Shown here: piece by piece, positions 30,763 through 38,834 of the stretch
Numbering within the stretch: position 1 is the first letter of the stretch
Layout of the letters: each line of letters opens with the position of its first letter
Assembly (NCBI RefSeq): GCF_003952485.1
Contig: NZ_CP034447.1
Coordinates: 4,540,501-4,604,500 of the forward strand
Reading direction: 5' to 3'
DNA: 64,000 nucleotides
Source: Mesorhizobium sp. M1E.F.Ca.ET.045.02.1.1
GTDB taxonomy: Bacteria > Pseudomonadota > Alphaproteobacteria > Rhizobiales > Rhizobiaceae
Program-made: the position numbers and the translations under genes
Notes under the pieces: generated by a model
What the model saw: only the letters and a program-made list of their open reading frames with translations
Told to the model about the DNA's origin: nothing
The model's database searches: none

Positions 30763-30797
30763 TTGACATTCGAACAAAATTAGAACAAATTACGAAC
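30763..30797 (+). promoter_or_regulatory. SOS promoter with triple LexA-type box
   Basis: Three GAAC half-sites at 30772-30775, 30783-30786 and 30794-30797 are each separated by exactly 7 bases, making two overlapping copies of the alphaproteobacterial LexA box GAAC-N7-GAAC. They start 3 bases after a perfect TTGACA (30763-30768) and cover the region of the -10, so LexA bound here would block polymerase. The 28-codon gene begins 22 bases downstream. Confidence 0.8.
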
Positions 30798-30819
30798 ATA
30801 CCAACAACAGGAGAGAGTT

Positions 30820-30906
30820 ATGGCCGATCTGGTTCAGGATGTCGTCTCGCTGGTTTGCATGAGCACCTTCCTCATTTCCATGGCGATCTGGATTGGCGCC
30901 ATGTGA
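30820..30906 (+). CDS. 28-residue membrane microprotein, probably SOS-induced
   Basis: A 28-codon frame with a strong ribosome-binding site (CAGGAGAGAG) 5 bases before the ATG. The peptide has a short polar N-terminus (MADLVQD) followed by an uninterrupted hydrophobic segment ending in AIWIGAM, so it should be a single-span inner-membrane peptide. Its promoter carries overlapping LexA boxes. Caulobacter SidA is a 29-residue LexA-controlled membrane peptide that halts division through FtsW/FtsN; size, topology and control agree, but I cannot claim sequence homology. A G/C-rich hairpin at 30957-30979 may terminate the transcript. Confidence 0.75.
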   Translation: MADLVQDVVSLVCMSTFLISMAIWIGAM

Positions 30907-30956
30907 TCAGGCGGCTCGCCGCCCTTGTTTCGGGCGGGCCAAAAGCCCGTCCTTGG

Positions 30957-30979
30957 GGCGGGCAAGAGCCCGCCCATTG
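30957..30979 (+). terminator. Possible terminator after the microprotein gene
   Basis: GGGCGGGC and GCCCGCCC pair around a short AAGA loop, followed by a weakly T-rich ATTGTT. A related smaller hairpin (GGGCGGGC/GCCCGTCC) lies just before it at about 30931-30952. Confidence 0.5.
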
Positions 30980-31038
30980 TTAAGCTTTTCTTGGCCGCGC
31001 CGCCGTTAGGCTGCTTCCAAAGACAGGGAGCAAGGGCA

Positions 31039-32289
31039 GTGTCGGTCATCGCCACGGTCACCCTCGTGGCCGGAAATCTCGGACTGATCTTTCTGCTGAT
31101 GACCGCGCCGCTCGGGCTGCGCACGGTTACGGTCAGCCGCGTCATCGAGGCCGATCGGAAACGCCTCTGGCAGGCGCTGTGGCCGTTCGGCGGCGACGCC
31201 GGCTGGTCGGGTGAAATCCTATCCGCCGTACCCCTGGACGGCGAGGGCGCGGCGCTGATCAAACTGTCCTGGGAGGGGCGGGATGGTCAACCGATCGAAC
31301 GCAAGGCTCAGTTTCAGGATGTGGTGGAAGGCAGCCGCTTCTCGATGCGCGTCGTCGAGGACACGGCGCTCGATCCCTCATTCTGGGCCAACTATCGTGA
31401 AACCACCGAGCTCGTCCGCGAAGGCGACGCGACGCGGGTGACGCTTACGCAAACAGACCGCTATCGCGGCGTCGCCTTCCTGGTCTTCCGCTACTTCGCC
31501 ATGCGCCGCGAACTCGCCAAGCTGCAGGTCTGGGCGAGAACCGGAACATATCGCAAGGGCGGCTGGTTCGAGCATCCGGTGAGCCAGATCGGCTTCGCCG
31601 TGCTTTCGACCTTCATCCTGTGGCCGTTCTTCGGGCTCAACCCTGGCGGGCTGGCGCTGGCCGCGATCCTGACCTCGGTGGTGGCGCTGCACGAGCTGGG
31701 TCACATGGCGGCGTTCCGCCTGACCGGGCATCGCCGGGCGCGGATGATCTTCATCCCGCTGCTCGGCGGCATCGCCATCGGCGGCAGGCCCTATGACAGC
31801 CGCTTCGAGGTGGCCTTCGTGGCGCTGATGGGGGCGGGCTTCTCCGCCTTCCTGGTGCCCGTCCTGATCGCCGCCAGCGGCCTTGCCGGCAGCGAGGGAC
31901 ATCGCCTGGCGGCGTTGCTGCTGGCGACGCTTGCCGGCTGCGCGTCGCTGTTCAACATCGCCAATCTGGTGCCGGTGTGGAAGTTCGACGGCGGCCAGGT
32001 GCTGCGCCAGATCTGCCCAGGGCCACTCGCGCTCGCGCTGGCGTCCTTCCTGCTGCTCTCCGCCCTGTTGGCGCTCGGCTGGCGCGCCGGTTTCCCGCCC
32101 GGCTTCCTGCTCATCGCCGGAGCGGTGTTCTCGATGCTCAGCCTGCTCACCGTGGGCAGCGGCGTGAAGCCGCGTCACGAGCTGAAGCCGATCCGAGCCG
32201 TCGATCGCCTGGCCATGGCCGGCGCGCTGCTCGCGGTCTTTGCCATTCACGGCTATGGTGTGCTCTGGGCTTCGGCGCAGCTCATGTAG
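31039..32289 (+). CDS. SRPBCC - site-2-protease-like (M50) membrane fusion protein
   Basis: A 416-residue protein starting at GTG 31039. After an N-terminal membrane helix (residues 1-22), residues about 28-165 resemble an SRPBCC/START-like lipid-binding domain (VSRVIEADRKRLWQALWPFG; RVTLTQTDRYRG). The C-terminal half has several membrane helices with the zinc-protease motif HELGH (about 218-222) and the second M50 motif NLVPVWKFDGGQ (about 310-320). The zinc ligands HExxH and D are kept, so it is probably active in the membrane. Substrate unknown. It lies downstream of the microprotein gene on the same strand, with the possible terminator between. Confidence 0.8.
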   Translation: MSVIATVTLVAGNLGLIFLLMTAPLGLRTVTVSRVIEADRKRLWQALWPFGGDAGWSGEILSAVPLDGEGAALIKLSWEGRDGQPIERKAQFQDVVEGSRFSMRVVEDTALDPSFWANYRETTELVREGDATRVTLTQTDRYRGVAFLVFRYFAMRRELAKLQVWARTGTYRKGGWFEHPVSQIGFAVLSTFILWPFFGLNPGGLALAAILTSVVALHELGHMAAFRLTGHRRARMIFIPLLGGIAIGGRPYDSRFEVAFVALMGAGFSAFLVPVLIAASGLAGSEGHRLAALLLATLAGCASLFNIANLVPVWKFDGGQVLRQICPGPLALALASFLLLSALLALGWRAGFPPGFLLIAGAVFSMLSLLTVGSGVKPRHELKPIRAVDRLAMAGALLAVFAIHGYGVLWASAQLM

Positions 32290-32290
32290 A

Positions 32291-32337
32291 GTGTGCTGAC
32301 ACGTTTTCGACTCGGCCTGACCTGAATCTCAGTACAC
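32291..32337. repeat. Hairpin repeat between convergent genes (copy 1)
   Basis: GTGTGCTGA (32291-32299) pairs with TCAGTACAC (32329-32337), with one mismatch. The right part, CGGCCTGACCTGAATCTCA, is nearly identical to 58096-58114 in the other convergent gap. It probably serves as a two-way terminator. Confidence 0.65.
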
Positions 32338-32355
32338 CCTAGGCCGGAGCGGGGT

Positions 32356-33099
32356 TTAGCCTGCCTTTCGGGTCAGTTCGGCGACCGGGGCCGAGGCAGG
32401 CCCGAACACGTCCTCGAAGGCGGATTTCAGCGCGAGGTCGAGGTCGGCCATGGTCACGGGCAGGCCGAGGTCGACGAGGCTGGTCACGCCGTGGTCCGAG
32501 ACGCCGCAAGGCACGATGCCGCTGAAATGGCCAAGCTCCGGCTCGACATTGATGGCGATGCCATGGAAGCTCACCCAGCGCCGCAGCCGGATGCCTATTG
32601 CCGCGATCTTGTCCTCGGCCGGCGAGCCATCGGGCAGGGCAGGGCGATCCGGCCGCACCACCCAGACGCCGACCCGGTCCTCGCGCCGCTCGCCGCGCAC
32701 GTTGAAGGCGGCAAGTGTTTCGATGATCCACTCTTCGAGCGCTGCGACGAAGGCGCGGACATCCTCGCGCCGGCGCTTCAGGTCGAGCATCACATAGGCG
32801 ACCCGCTGGCCGGGGCCGTGATAGGTGTATTCGCCGCCGCGCCCGGCGGCGAAGACCGGGAACCGGTCGGGCTCGATCAGGTCTTCGATACGCGCGCTGG
32901 TGCCGGCGGTGTAGAGCGGCGGATGCTCGACCAGCCAGACCATCTCGCCGGCCGCGCCGCTGCGGATCGCCTCGGCGCGGGCTTCCATGAAGGCGAGCGC
33001 ATCCGGATAGGCGGTCAATCCGGGCTCGATCACCCATTCGACCGGCGCCGAACCGGGCAGGGGCAGGAACGACGTGGCGATCTGGCTGCGTTCTGTCAT
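32356..33099 (-). CDS. lipB: Octanoyltransferase LipB
   Basis: A 247-residue enzyme that moves octanoyl from acyl-carrier protein to lipoyl domains, the first step of lipoate synthesis. Family signatures are [20 protein letters not shown], the catalytic lysine in [14 protein letters not shown] and the catalytic cysteine in [12 protein letters not shown]. It faces the M50 fusion gene convergently. The start ATG at 33099 is followed by a typical short N-terminal extension. Confidence 0.95.
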   Translation of the reverse strand: MTERSQIATSFLPLPGSAPVEWVIEPGLTAYPDALAFMEARAEAIRSGAAGEMVWLVEHPPLYTAGTSARIEDLIEPDRFPVFAAGRGGEYTYHGPGQRVAYVMLDLKRRREDVRAFVAALEEWIIETLAAFNVRGERREDRVGVWVVRPDRPALPDGSPAEDKIAAIGIRLRRWVSFHGIAINVEPELGHFSGIVPCGVSDHGVTSLVDLGLPVTMADLDLALKSAFEDVFGPASAPVAELTRKAG

Positions 33100-33119
33100 G
33101 GAACTTTCGATCTTCGACT

Positions 33120-33168
33120 ATGCATGCCGTTATCCCAAAACCGCCTTGCACTTTTGGGCGACATGCAT
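33120..33168. repeat. Rhizobial intergenic palindrome upstream of lipB
   Basis: ATGCATG (33120-33126) pairs with CATGCAT (33162-33168), and inside them CCCAAAA pairs with TTTTGGG. Palindromes of this kind recur in Rhizobiales intergenic DNA. A related shorter one is at 48148-48176. Confidence 0.65.
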
Positions 33169-33274
33169 TTGCCAATCATATGGCGGCAATCGGCCGAAAC
33201 GTCCAGTTCCGCCGGCGTGAAGCCGGGTCGTGAAGGGTTGTGCATATCTGCGGCGATTATTCCGCACGGCGCAC

Positions 33275-33303
33275 TTGTTTCGCCGGAAGCGATTTGCTAC
33301 AGG
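33275..33303 (+). promoter_or_regulatory. Probable promoter of tRNA-Leu
   Basis: TTGTTT (33275-33280), 17-base spacer, TACAGG (33298-33303), placing the start about 25 bases before the tRNA. Moderate consensus match. Confidence 0.45.
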
Positions 33304-33336
33304 CCCCGGGCCGGACGGTTCCGGCTCCTACCACGT

Positions 33337-33421
33337 GCGGTCGTGGCGGAATTGGTAGACGCGCAGCGTTGAGGTCGCTGTGGGGCAACCCGTGGAAGTT
33401 CGAGTCTTCTCGACCGCACCA
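33337..33421 (+). tRNA. tRNA-Leu (anticodon GAG)
   Basis: An 85-base class II tRNA. The acceptor arms GCGGTCG and CGACCGC pair perfectly, followed by A and an encoded CCA. The D-arm has GGCGGAATTGGTAGACGC, typical of tRNA-Leu. The anticodon arm CAGCG-TTGAGGT-CGCTG gives GAG. There is a long variable arm and the T-loop TTCGAGT. Its last 15 bases recur at 38835-38849, which marks it as the likely integration site of the following island. Confidence 0.95.
33407..33421. repeat. Putative att site, left (tRNA 3' end)
   Basis: TTCTCGACCGCACCA, formed by the end of the T-stem, the acceptor strand and CCA. Identical to 38835-38849. Confidence 0.65.
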
Positions 33422-33448
33422 AACTCCTCCCCGAAAGTTTCTTTTGAC

Positions 33449-33672
33449 GGCCGGCGCCGTCCATGTCGGCAAGCTTCCAGCCGATGACGGCGACATCGAA
33501 GCCGGCCTCCGCCGCCAGGTCCAGGAACTGCTTGCCGCTCTGCACGGCGTTCACCAGTTCGAAACGTCCATCGCATTCCAGCATTTGGCGGAGTGCCGAC
33601 ACGACGAGCGGATTGCGTTCGGCGCCGACAACGCGCACGCGCTACCCGCCGACTGCTTCGTCGAAGCTGTTT
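33449..33672 (-). pseudogene. Remnant of a receiver-domain response regulator
   Basis: Minus-strand reading gives RVRVVGAERNPLVVSALRQM and FDVAVIGWKLADMDGA, very close to the start of the intact regulator at 47213-48031; the DNA also aligns over about 220 bases. The frame has a stop where the intact copy reads SRR, and homology ends abruptly about 28 bases from the tRNA, so the rest of the receiver and the whole HTH domain are missing. It is a degraded paralogue truncated at the tRNA side. Confidence 0.8.
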
Positions 33673-33857
33673 CGGTACACTGGTAGCGGCGCGTGGCACC
33701 CTGCTTCATTCAAACGGACGAGGACAGTGGACAAGCATGCCCCTAGCGTGATCCGGGCGGATGTCACGCGGAAGGGTTGCAAACCGGCAATGAGAAAAAA
33801 TCAAGTCGCCAGCCACGTCGTGCGCTTGAGGTGCCCCGCACTCTCGGGAGAGGCGAG

Positions 33858-34577
33858 ATGGACCCCCACCTGGTTTGCATAGGAGGCGAGGACCACCGCC
33901 TGCATATTCCGTTCCTGCTGTCGCTGCGCAAAAAGGGTTTTAGGCTGACGGCCATATCGAGTGACGACGTCACCGCGTTTTCACGCCACGGAATTCCGCA
34001 TCATCGCATTGAATTCGATCGATTTGCCATTGGCGGTGCGCGATTGAGCGCGTTGCGCTCGGTCCGCGGGTTGATGGCAGAGACCCGGCCGGACATCATC
34101 CAAAGCTTCGACACCAAGCCCAATTTGCTGACCCCTTTGGCAGTGCGCGGTCAGGTGCCGGTCGTCCGCACGATAAACGGGCTCGGCTGGACCTTCTCTT
34201 TGCTGGAAGCACGAGCGCGGGTCCTGCGCCTTGTCTTCTGCAGCCTGCAATGGCTCGCCTCTCTCTGGACTGCCGCGACTTTTTTCCAGAATAGGAACGA
34301 TCGGGCTTTCTTCGAGCACTGGTGGCTGACCCGAAAAGGCACGGCGCGGCTGATAGCCGGTTCGAGAAACGACGTGGGCGCGTTCGCGGCGGCTAGTCAT
34401 TGCGGACTTTCGGCCGACGCCACGAACCTTAGCGCGCAGCGTCTTCGAGTTCATCGAAGCAGAAGAGAATCTCTCCTGGAATCTGTCCGCTCCGCCGTTC
34501 TCACCCAGGTGAATCTCAAACAACACGCCAACCACCGACTCAGGGATAGCGGCGACCTTTTGTTGAAGGGCCATTGA
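33858..34577 (+). pseudogene. Glycosyltransferase (GT4-like), C-terminal half missing
   Basis: The frame from ATG 33858 (GAGAGGCGAG upstream) encodes a GT-B N-terminal domain as in polysaccharide glycosyltransferases: MDPHLVCIGGEDHRLHIPFL, ETRPDIIQSFDTKPNLLTPL, VVRTINGLGWTFS and FFQNRNDRAFF, up to RLIAGSRNDVGAF near residue 180. The remaining ~55 residues are unlike the family and no donor-sugar-binding domain follows. Full enzymes are about 370-400 residues. Probably inactive, a relic of a polysaccharide locus. Confidence 0.7.
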
Positions 34578-34618
34578 GAGGGCTGAACCGATCAACTCGA
34601 TCTCCGGATTGAAACGGC

Positions 34619-36871
34619 ATGATCATTGAACTTTTCGGACCAGCGGGATCCGGTAAAACAACCTTCGCGAACGCCCTCGCCAAGCATTTGCGCGACCATG
34701 GGTACGTTGCCAAAGTCACCCTGTGCTACCTGCCCCGCGATAGAGGCGGCGGCTGGGACCGCTTCGGCATTTTCGCGGTAATCTCCCGAATATCATCCGC
34801 CATTTTCATCACAGTTCTGGCACTTCTTTCTTCATTTTGGCGAAACAGTGATATTGCATCCGCAAATAAAATTGTAAGAACAATACCACCAAAGAGCCTT
34901 ATACGGCGAATTCTTATGTGGCAGTACATAGTTCGCCTGTCACGCTGCTGGACACAGGCGCAGGGATCAACAAATATAATCATATTCGACCAAGGCTTTG
35001 TGCAGGCGATCGGGTCCCTTGCAATGTTCAATGGCGCCGCAGACGACAGGTTGATCGTGCGAGCGCTCGAATCTACGCCCCGGGCTGATCTGGTGGTTGG
35101 GATGGCAGTCCCGCGCGATGTCGTGGAAGCACGGCTTCAGACAAGAATGATGCACGAACCGCCTGCGGAACGGTTCTTAGACGTAGACGTCGCTGGCAAC
35201 ATGCAATTTTTCGATGTCTTCGAAAAGATTGGTAATGTTCTCCGGAGCGCGCGGCGAAGCAACGTCTCGGTTGGGGCAGTCGACGAACAGTCCATCGCAA
35301 GCGGCCTTTGTCAGGTGGAACAGGAAATCCAGACGCGATTATCGCGAACCGGGGTTCCCTTCATCAACGACACGCGCGGTGGCGGGTTGGCGGCCGCAAG
35401 ACAGGCGGATAACAAGGGAAGCACGGAAGACTGCTCGGAAAGTCAGTCGCTTGAACTCCATGCGGCCGACGGGGTTACTCATACCCTCTCACTCGGGGGC
35501 ACCGCAGGCCGATCATCCGTTACTGTGTTCCACCGGCGTCCCCATGATGTGGGCCGGCGTCTATTGCATGCGAGCATATTCGCCCTTCTGGTCTATATCG
35601 GTGGTGCGGGCCTCACCAGCATGGCACAGCTTGGAATCGCACGGCTGGTCGGCGCGACGAGCTATGGCACCTACTCATACGCCTTGGCATGGAGCACCGT
35701 TCTCGCCACCCTCTCGACGCTCGGCTTTAACATGTCGCTGTTGCGCTTCGTGCCGGAATACAGGGCCGCTGGACGTTGGGACCTAGCGCGCGGCGTAATC
35801 ATCTTCGCGCTCTCGTGGTCGCTCTCGGCCGCGATGCTGGCGGGACTGACAGGAGCCAGCCTCGTCGCCTTTTCGGGAGAGAATCACCAGGAACTTCAGA
35901 GGGCAATGCTGCTCGCCATGGCGGCGGTGCCGCTGATGACGGCCTGTACGCTTGGCGCCAGCCTAATTCGCGCCTTTGGAGGCGTGGTGTCCGCGCTTTT
36001 GCCCGAGCGTGTGGCGCGCGATGGGCTGCTGTTGGCGCTGGTGGGTGGCGCGGCGTTTTCGGGCTGGGTAACCCTGGATGCCCCTTTCGCGATGATGGCG
36101 GTAGTGACAAGCTCGGCCGTTACCGCGATGCTTGTCCTCGCCACGGCAATCAAGCTGCGGCCGACTGACCTGCAAAACGCGCGGGCGAGTTATTCCGGGC
36201 GTTTGTGGCGGTCTGTAATCCCTCCTACCGTGCTAATTACCGGGCTTGATGCCTTCGTAAGCCGAACGGGGGTCATGCTTTTGGGTTGGACGGGCCGGGT
36301 CCACGAGGCTGGCATTTTTGCCCTATGCCTGAACGTGGCGATGCTGGTCGGTCTTTCGAATGTCGCAGTAAGCACGATGTTCTCGCCGACTGCTGCGGAT
36401 CTTCATGCCCGCGGGGATCACGAAGGCCTGCAGCGGCTATTCTCACGAGCAGCAGTTCTGAGTTTCAGCGGGGCACTCGCATTGGCCCTGGCGTTGCTGG
36501 TGGTCACCGAACCTCTCCTAAGCTGGTTCGGCGAGGATTTTGCTGTGGGAGCACCGATCGCACGAATCCTCATCATGGGTTATCTCTGCAATGCGGTTTG
36601 CGGACCCCAGCTAAACCTTCTGACCATGACCAAGAATGAGTGGGCCGCCGCGACGACGATGGTTGGCGGCTCCGTGACTGCCGTCGTCGCCTGTGCAGCC
36701 GGCATAGCGATGGACGGGGCGACCGGAGCGGCGGTCGGCTTCACGCTCGCACTGGTCGTCTGGAACTTGGCAATGGCCACCAACATCCGCAAGCGATTGA
36801 ACATCTTGCCCGGTCTCGTCTTTGCTGCCTTAGCCTTGAGGTCGGGACAGCTCAGAGCTCGCTTGGGATAG
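34619..36871 (+). CDS. P-loop kinase fused to a polysaccharide flippase
   Basis: A 750-residue protein. Residues 1-240 form a P-loop kinase-like domain with Walker A GPAGSGKTTF (about residues 6-15), NIIIFDQGFVQAIGSL as the Walker-B/DxG region and the lid-like VEARLQTRM. A polar linker follows (about 240-305). Residues about 310-740 are a multi-span MOP/Wzx-type flippase: LLHASIFALLVYIGGAG, ARLVGATSYGTYSYALAWS, LRFVPEYRAAGRWDLARG. Flippases move lipid-linked glycans across the inner membrane. The frame is continuous and no ribosome-binding site precedes the GTG at 35525, so a true fusion is favoured. It lies four bases before the next gene. A/T-rich patches suggest transfer. Confidence 0.8.
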   Translation: MIIELFGPAGSGKTTFANALAKHLRDHGYVAKVTLCYLPRDRGGGWDRFGIFAVISRISSAIFITVLALLSSFWRNSDIASANKIVRTIPPKSLIRRILMWQYIVRLSRCWTQAQGSTNIIIFDQGFVQAIGSLAMFNGAADDRLIVRALESTPRADLVVGMAVPRDVVEARLQTRMMHEPPAERFLDVDVAGNMQFFDVFEKIGNVLRSARRSNVSVGAVDEQSIASGLCQVEQEIQTRLSRTGVPFINDTRGGGLAAARQADNKGSTEDCSESQSLELHAADGVTHTLSLGGTAGRSSVTVFHRRPHDVGRRLLHASIFALLVYIGGAGLTSMAQLGIARLVGATSYGTYSYALAWSTVLATLSTLGFNMSLLRFVPEYRAAGRWDLARGVIIFALSWSLSAAMLAGLTGASLVAFSGENHQELQRAMLLAMAAVPLMTACTLGASLIRAFGGVVSALLPERVARDGLLLALVGGAAFSGWVTLDAPFAMMAVVTSSAVTAMLVLATAIKLRPTDLQNARASYSGRLWRSVIPPTVLITGLDAFVSRTGVMLLGWTGRVHEAGIFALCLNVAMLVGLSNVAVSTMFSPTAADLHARGDHEGLQRLFSRAAVLSFSGALALALALLVVTEPLLSWFGEDFAVGAPIARILIMGYLCNAVCGPQLNLLTMTKNEWAAATTMVGGSVTAVVACAAGIAMDGATGAAVGFTLALVVWNLAMATNIRKRLNILPGLVFAALALRSGQLRARLG

Positions 36872-36875
36872 CCGC

Positions 36876-38486
36876 ATGTCCCAATTCGTGGGGTTCGATG
36901 CAATGATATCCACCGGTCATCAGCCCAGCTGCGTCCCGCAATGTGAGCCTGAATCTCCGGCGACCCTGGCCAGCGAAACGAAAAATGCCAACGCCACGCC
37001 TGCCGGGGAGATCGAGGTACTTAGCACCCTGCTCGCGGCGCTGACCGCATTGGAGCGAAGCAACGTCGAATGCTGCTATTGGAGGAGCAGCAGGCGCCTT
37101 CCAGCTGTCCTGCTGGGTGAATCGGACCTTGATCTACTTGTTGCGAAGTCTGATCAACATCGGGCCGCCCAGGCCTTGCTCGGCTCCGGACTCAAGCGCT
37201 TCGAACCCTCCAATTGCCACGGCCATCCTGCAGTCCAGAGCTTTCTTGGCTACGACGAGCCGAGCGGGCGCATCGTCCATCTCCATCTTCACTTCCGCTT
37301 AGTTGTCGGCGAACCGATCTTGAGGAACTATCAGCCTCCTTGGGAACGCCTATTTCTGGCCTCGGCGATCCGACACCCCACACTGCCTCTCCGGATGCTC
37401 GATCCGGCAAGCGAGGCATTGCTGCTTGTGGTGCGAGCCAGCCTCGAGCTGCGGCGTCGAGATCCCATCGTGTTTCGCCACTGGCAAAGGTTACAGGAGA
37501 ACTTCGAACTGGACCGGCTGCATGTGGCGTTACGGGTCGACCGGCACAGTTTCCGTGGTCTCGCGGCAAAGCTTGTGAATAAGGACCTCGCGGAAGCCAT
37601 TGCCAAGGAATTGTTCGAAACGCAGACCTTCATGGCCCGGCGTCGCCTTCACGCCCGGATTCGCAAAGAACTGGCGGCGTACCGAACCTACAATGGCCTA
37701 GAAGCCGTTCTGCGCGGTATCGGCCGGGTAATCTTGTGGACCGCCGGAAGTCTGAACAAGCAGTTCCTGCATGTGCCCCGCCCCTGGAGCCGCCGTACGC
37801 CCGGCAGCGGCATGGTGGTAGCCGTAGTCGGGATCGACGGTAGCGGCAAGACCACGCTTGTGACAGCGATCCGCCAGTGGCTGGAGTCGGAAGTTGACGT
37901 GCTCCCGATATATTTCGGCACCGGGGGTGGTAGGCCATCGCTGCTGTTGCTGCCGTTCAAGTTGCTGGTACCGATCGTCACCCGGGCGCTTGGAACCAAG
38001 CCCGCCGGCAGCTCGCATGGCACCGTGACCGACAGTTCGCCGGGCCCCCTCTACAGTATTCTGCTTGCCGTATGGGCAAGCGTCCTCTCTGTAGAGAAGC
38101 GGATGAAGCTGGTGGCCGCGCGCCGCGGTGCGGATCGTGGAATGGTCGTCGTTGCCGATAGGTTCCCTCAAGACCAGATCATAGACTTCAACGATGCTCC
38201 GCTGCTGCCCCGATTGGCCAAAGTCCCAGCCTGGCTTCGGCGTTTCGAGGCCAGCTCTTATGCGCTTGCCCGTCGTCTGCCGCCGGATCTCGTCATCAAA
38301 CTGCAGGCCACCCCCGAAGTCATCATGAAGCGCGAGCCGGACATGGATCCGCTGGTCGTTCGAAGGCGAGTGCCGGCCCTGCAGCAACTGACCTTCGGAG
38401 GCACTGTGGTGGTGAACCTCGATGCCGGGGAACCGTTGGCCGACGTTATCGGTTCAGCCAAGGCCGCGATCTGGCAGATGCTTTGA
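36876..38486 (+). CDS. Nucleotidyltransferase-like domain fused to thymidylate-kinase-like domain
   Basis: A 536-residue protein. Residues about 45-170 have the nucleotidyltransferase-like core GESDLDLLVAK with a downstream VHLHLHFRLV, resembling uncharacterised NTases of polysaccharide loci (PF14907-like; unconfirmed). Residues about 310-530 are a thymidylate-kinase-like P-loop domain: Walker A GIDGSGKTT, the acceptor-site VVADRFPQD, and VIKLQATPEVIMKREPD as lid region. It may phosphorylate a sugar or lipid rather than dTMP. The start overlaps no gene and lies 4 bases after the flippase fusion, so the two form one unit. Confidence 0.8.
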   Translation: MSQFVGFDAMISTGHQPSCVPQCEPESPATLASETKNANATPAGEIEVLSTLLAALTALERSNVECCYWRSSRRLPAVLLGESDLDLLVAKSDQHRAAQALLGSGLKRFEPSNCHGHPAVQSFLGYDEPSGRIVHLHLHFRLVVGEPILRNYQPPWERLFLASAIRHPTLPLRMLDPASEALLLVVRASLELRRRDPIVFRHWQRLQENFELDRLHVALRVDRHSFRGLAAKLVNKDLAEAIAKELFETQTFMARRRLHARIRKELAAYRTYNGLEAVLRGIGRVILWTAGSLNKQFLHVPRPWSRRTPGSGMVVAVVGIDGSGKTTLVTAIRQWLESEVDVLPIYFGTGGGRPSLLLLPFKLLVPIVTRALGTKPAGSSHGTVTDSSPGPLYSILLAVWASVLSVEKRMKLVAARRGADRGMVVVADRFPQDQIIDFNDAPLLPRLAKVPAWLRRFEASSYALARRLPPDLVIKLQATPEVIMKREPDMDPLVVRRRVPALQQLTFGGTVVVNLDAGEPLADVIGSAKAAIWQML

Positions 38487-38604
38487 GTACGTACGAGATC
38501 AGCTCGGGGTGGTCATGGAATAACGAGATAGCGCAACGGCAGGCTAACTGCCCAGTGCCGGAGTACATCGGCGAAAAGACTTGCAATCGTGTTCCGCAAA
38601 GGGC

Positions 38605-38636
38605 TCTGCCTCTTCCTAAGTCTGCCTCTTCCTAAG
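38605..38636. repeat. 16-base tandem duplication
   Basis: TCTGCCTCTTCCTAAG occurs twice in direct succession (38605-38620, 38621-38636) within the decayed right end of the island. Confidence 0.9.
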
Positions 38637-38659
38637 AGGGCGCCTGCCTCGCGCGACGA

Positions 38660-38726
38660 CGCCCATTCGCAGGCTATCGGTATAGCCAATTTTGACGAAG
38701 GGGACGGCCTTCAGAAAGTAGATCAT
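38660..38726 (-). pseudogene. Possible GIY-YIG nuclease N-terminal remnant
   Basis: From an ATG at 38726 the minus strand reads MIYFLKAVPFVKIGYTDSLR, the typical opening of T5orf172/MUG113-type GIY-YIG nucleases (YF-x-VKIGYT). After that the frame becomes Arg-rich and stops, so only about 20 codons are recognisable. Short match; may be chance. Confidence 0.35.
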
Positions 38727-38834
38727 TTCCAACACCTTGGATTCGGGCGCGCTATTTGAGTTCGTAAGTGCTGGCAACGGCCATTTTCGGCCCGAACCTT
38801 GCGCAAGTCGTTGAACCTCCTCAGAGTGCAAGAA

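Noticed and set aside
33240..33686. Open frames running through tRNA-Leu
   Set aside because: They cross a perfectly folded tRNA and a regulator remnant; none has a motif or ribosome-binding site.
33981..34595. 204-codon minus-strand frame over the truncated glycosyltransferase
   Set aside because: The plus strand shows clear GT-B motifs with a ribosome-binding site; the minus-strand product shows nothing recognisable.
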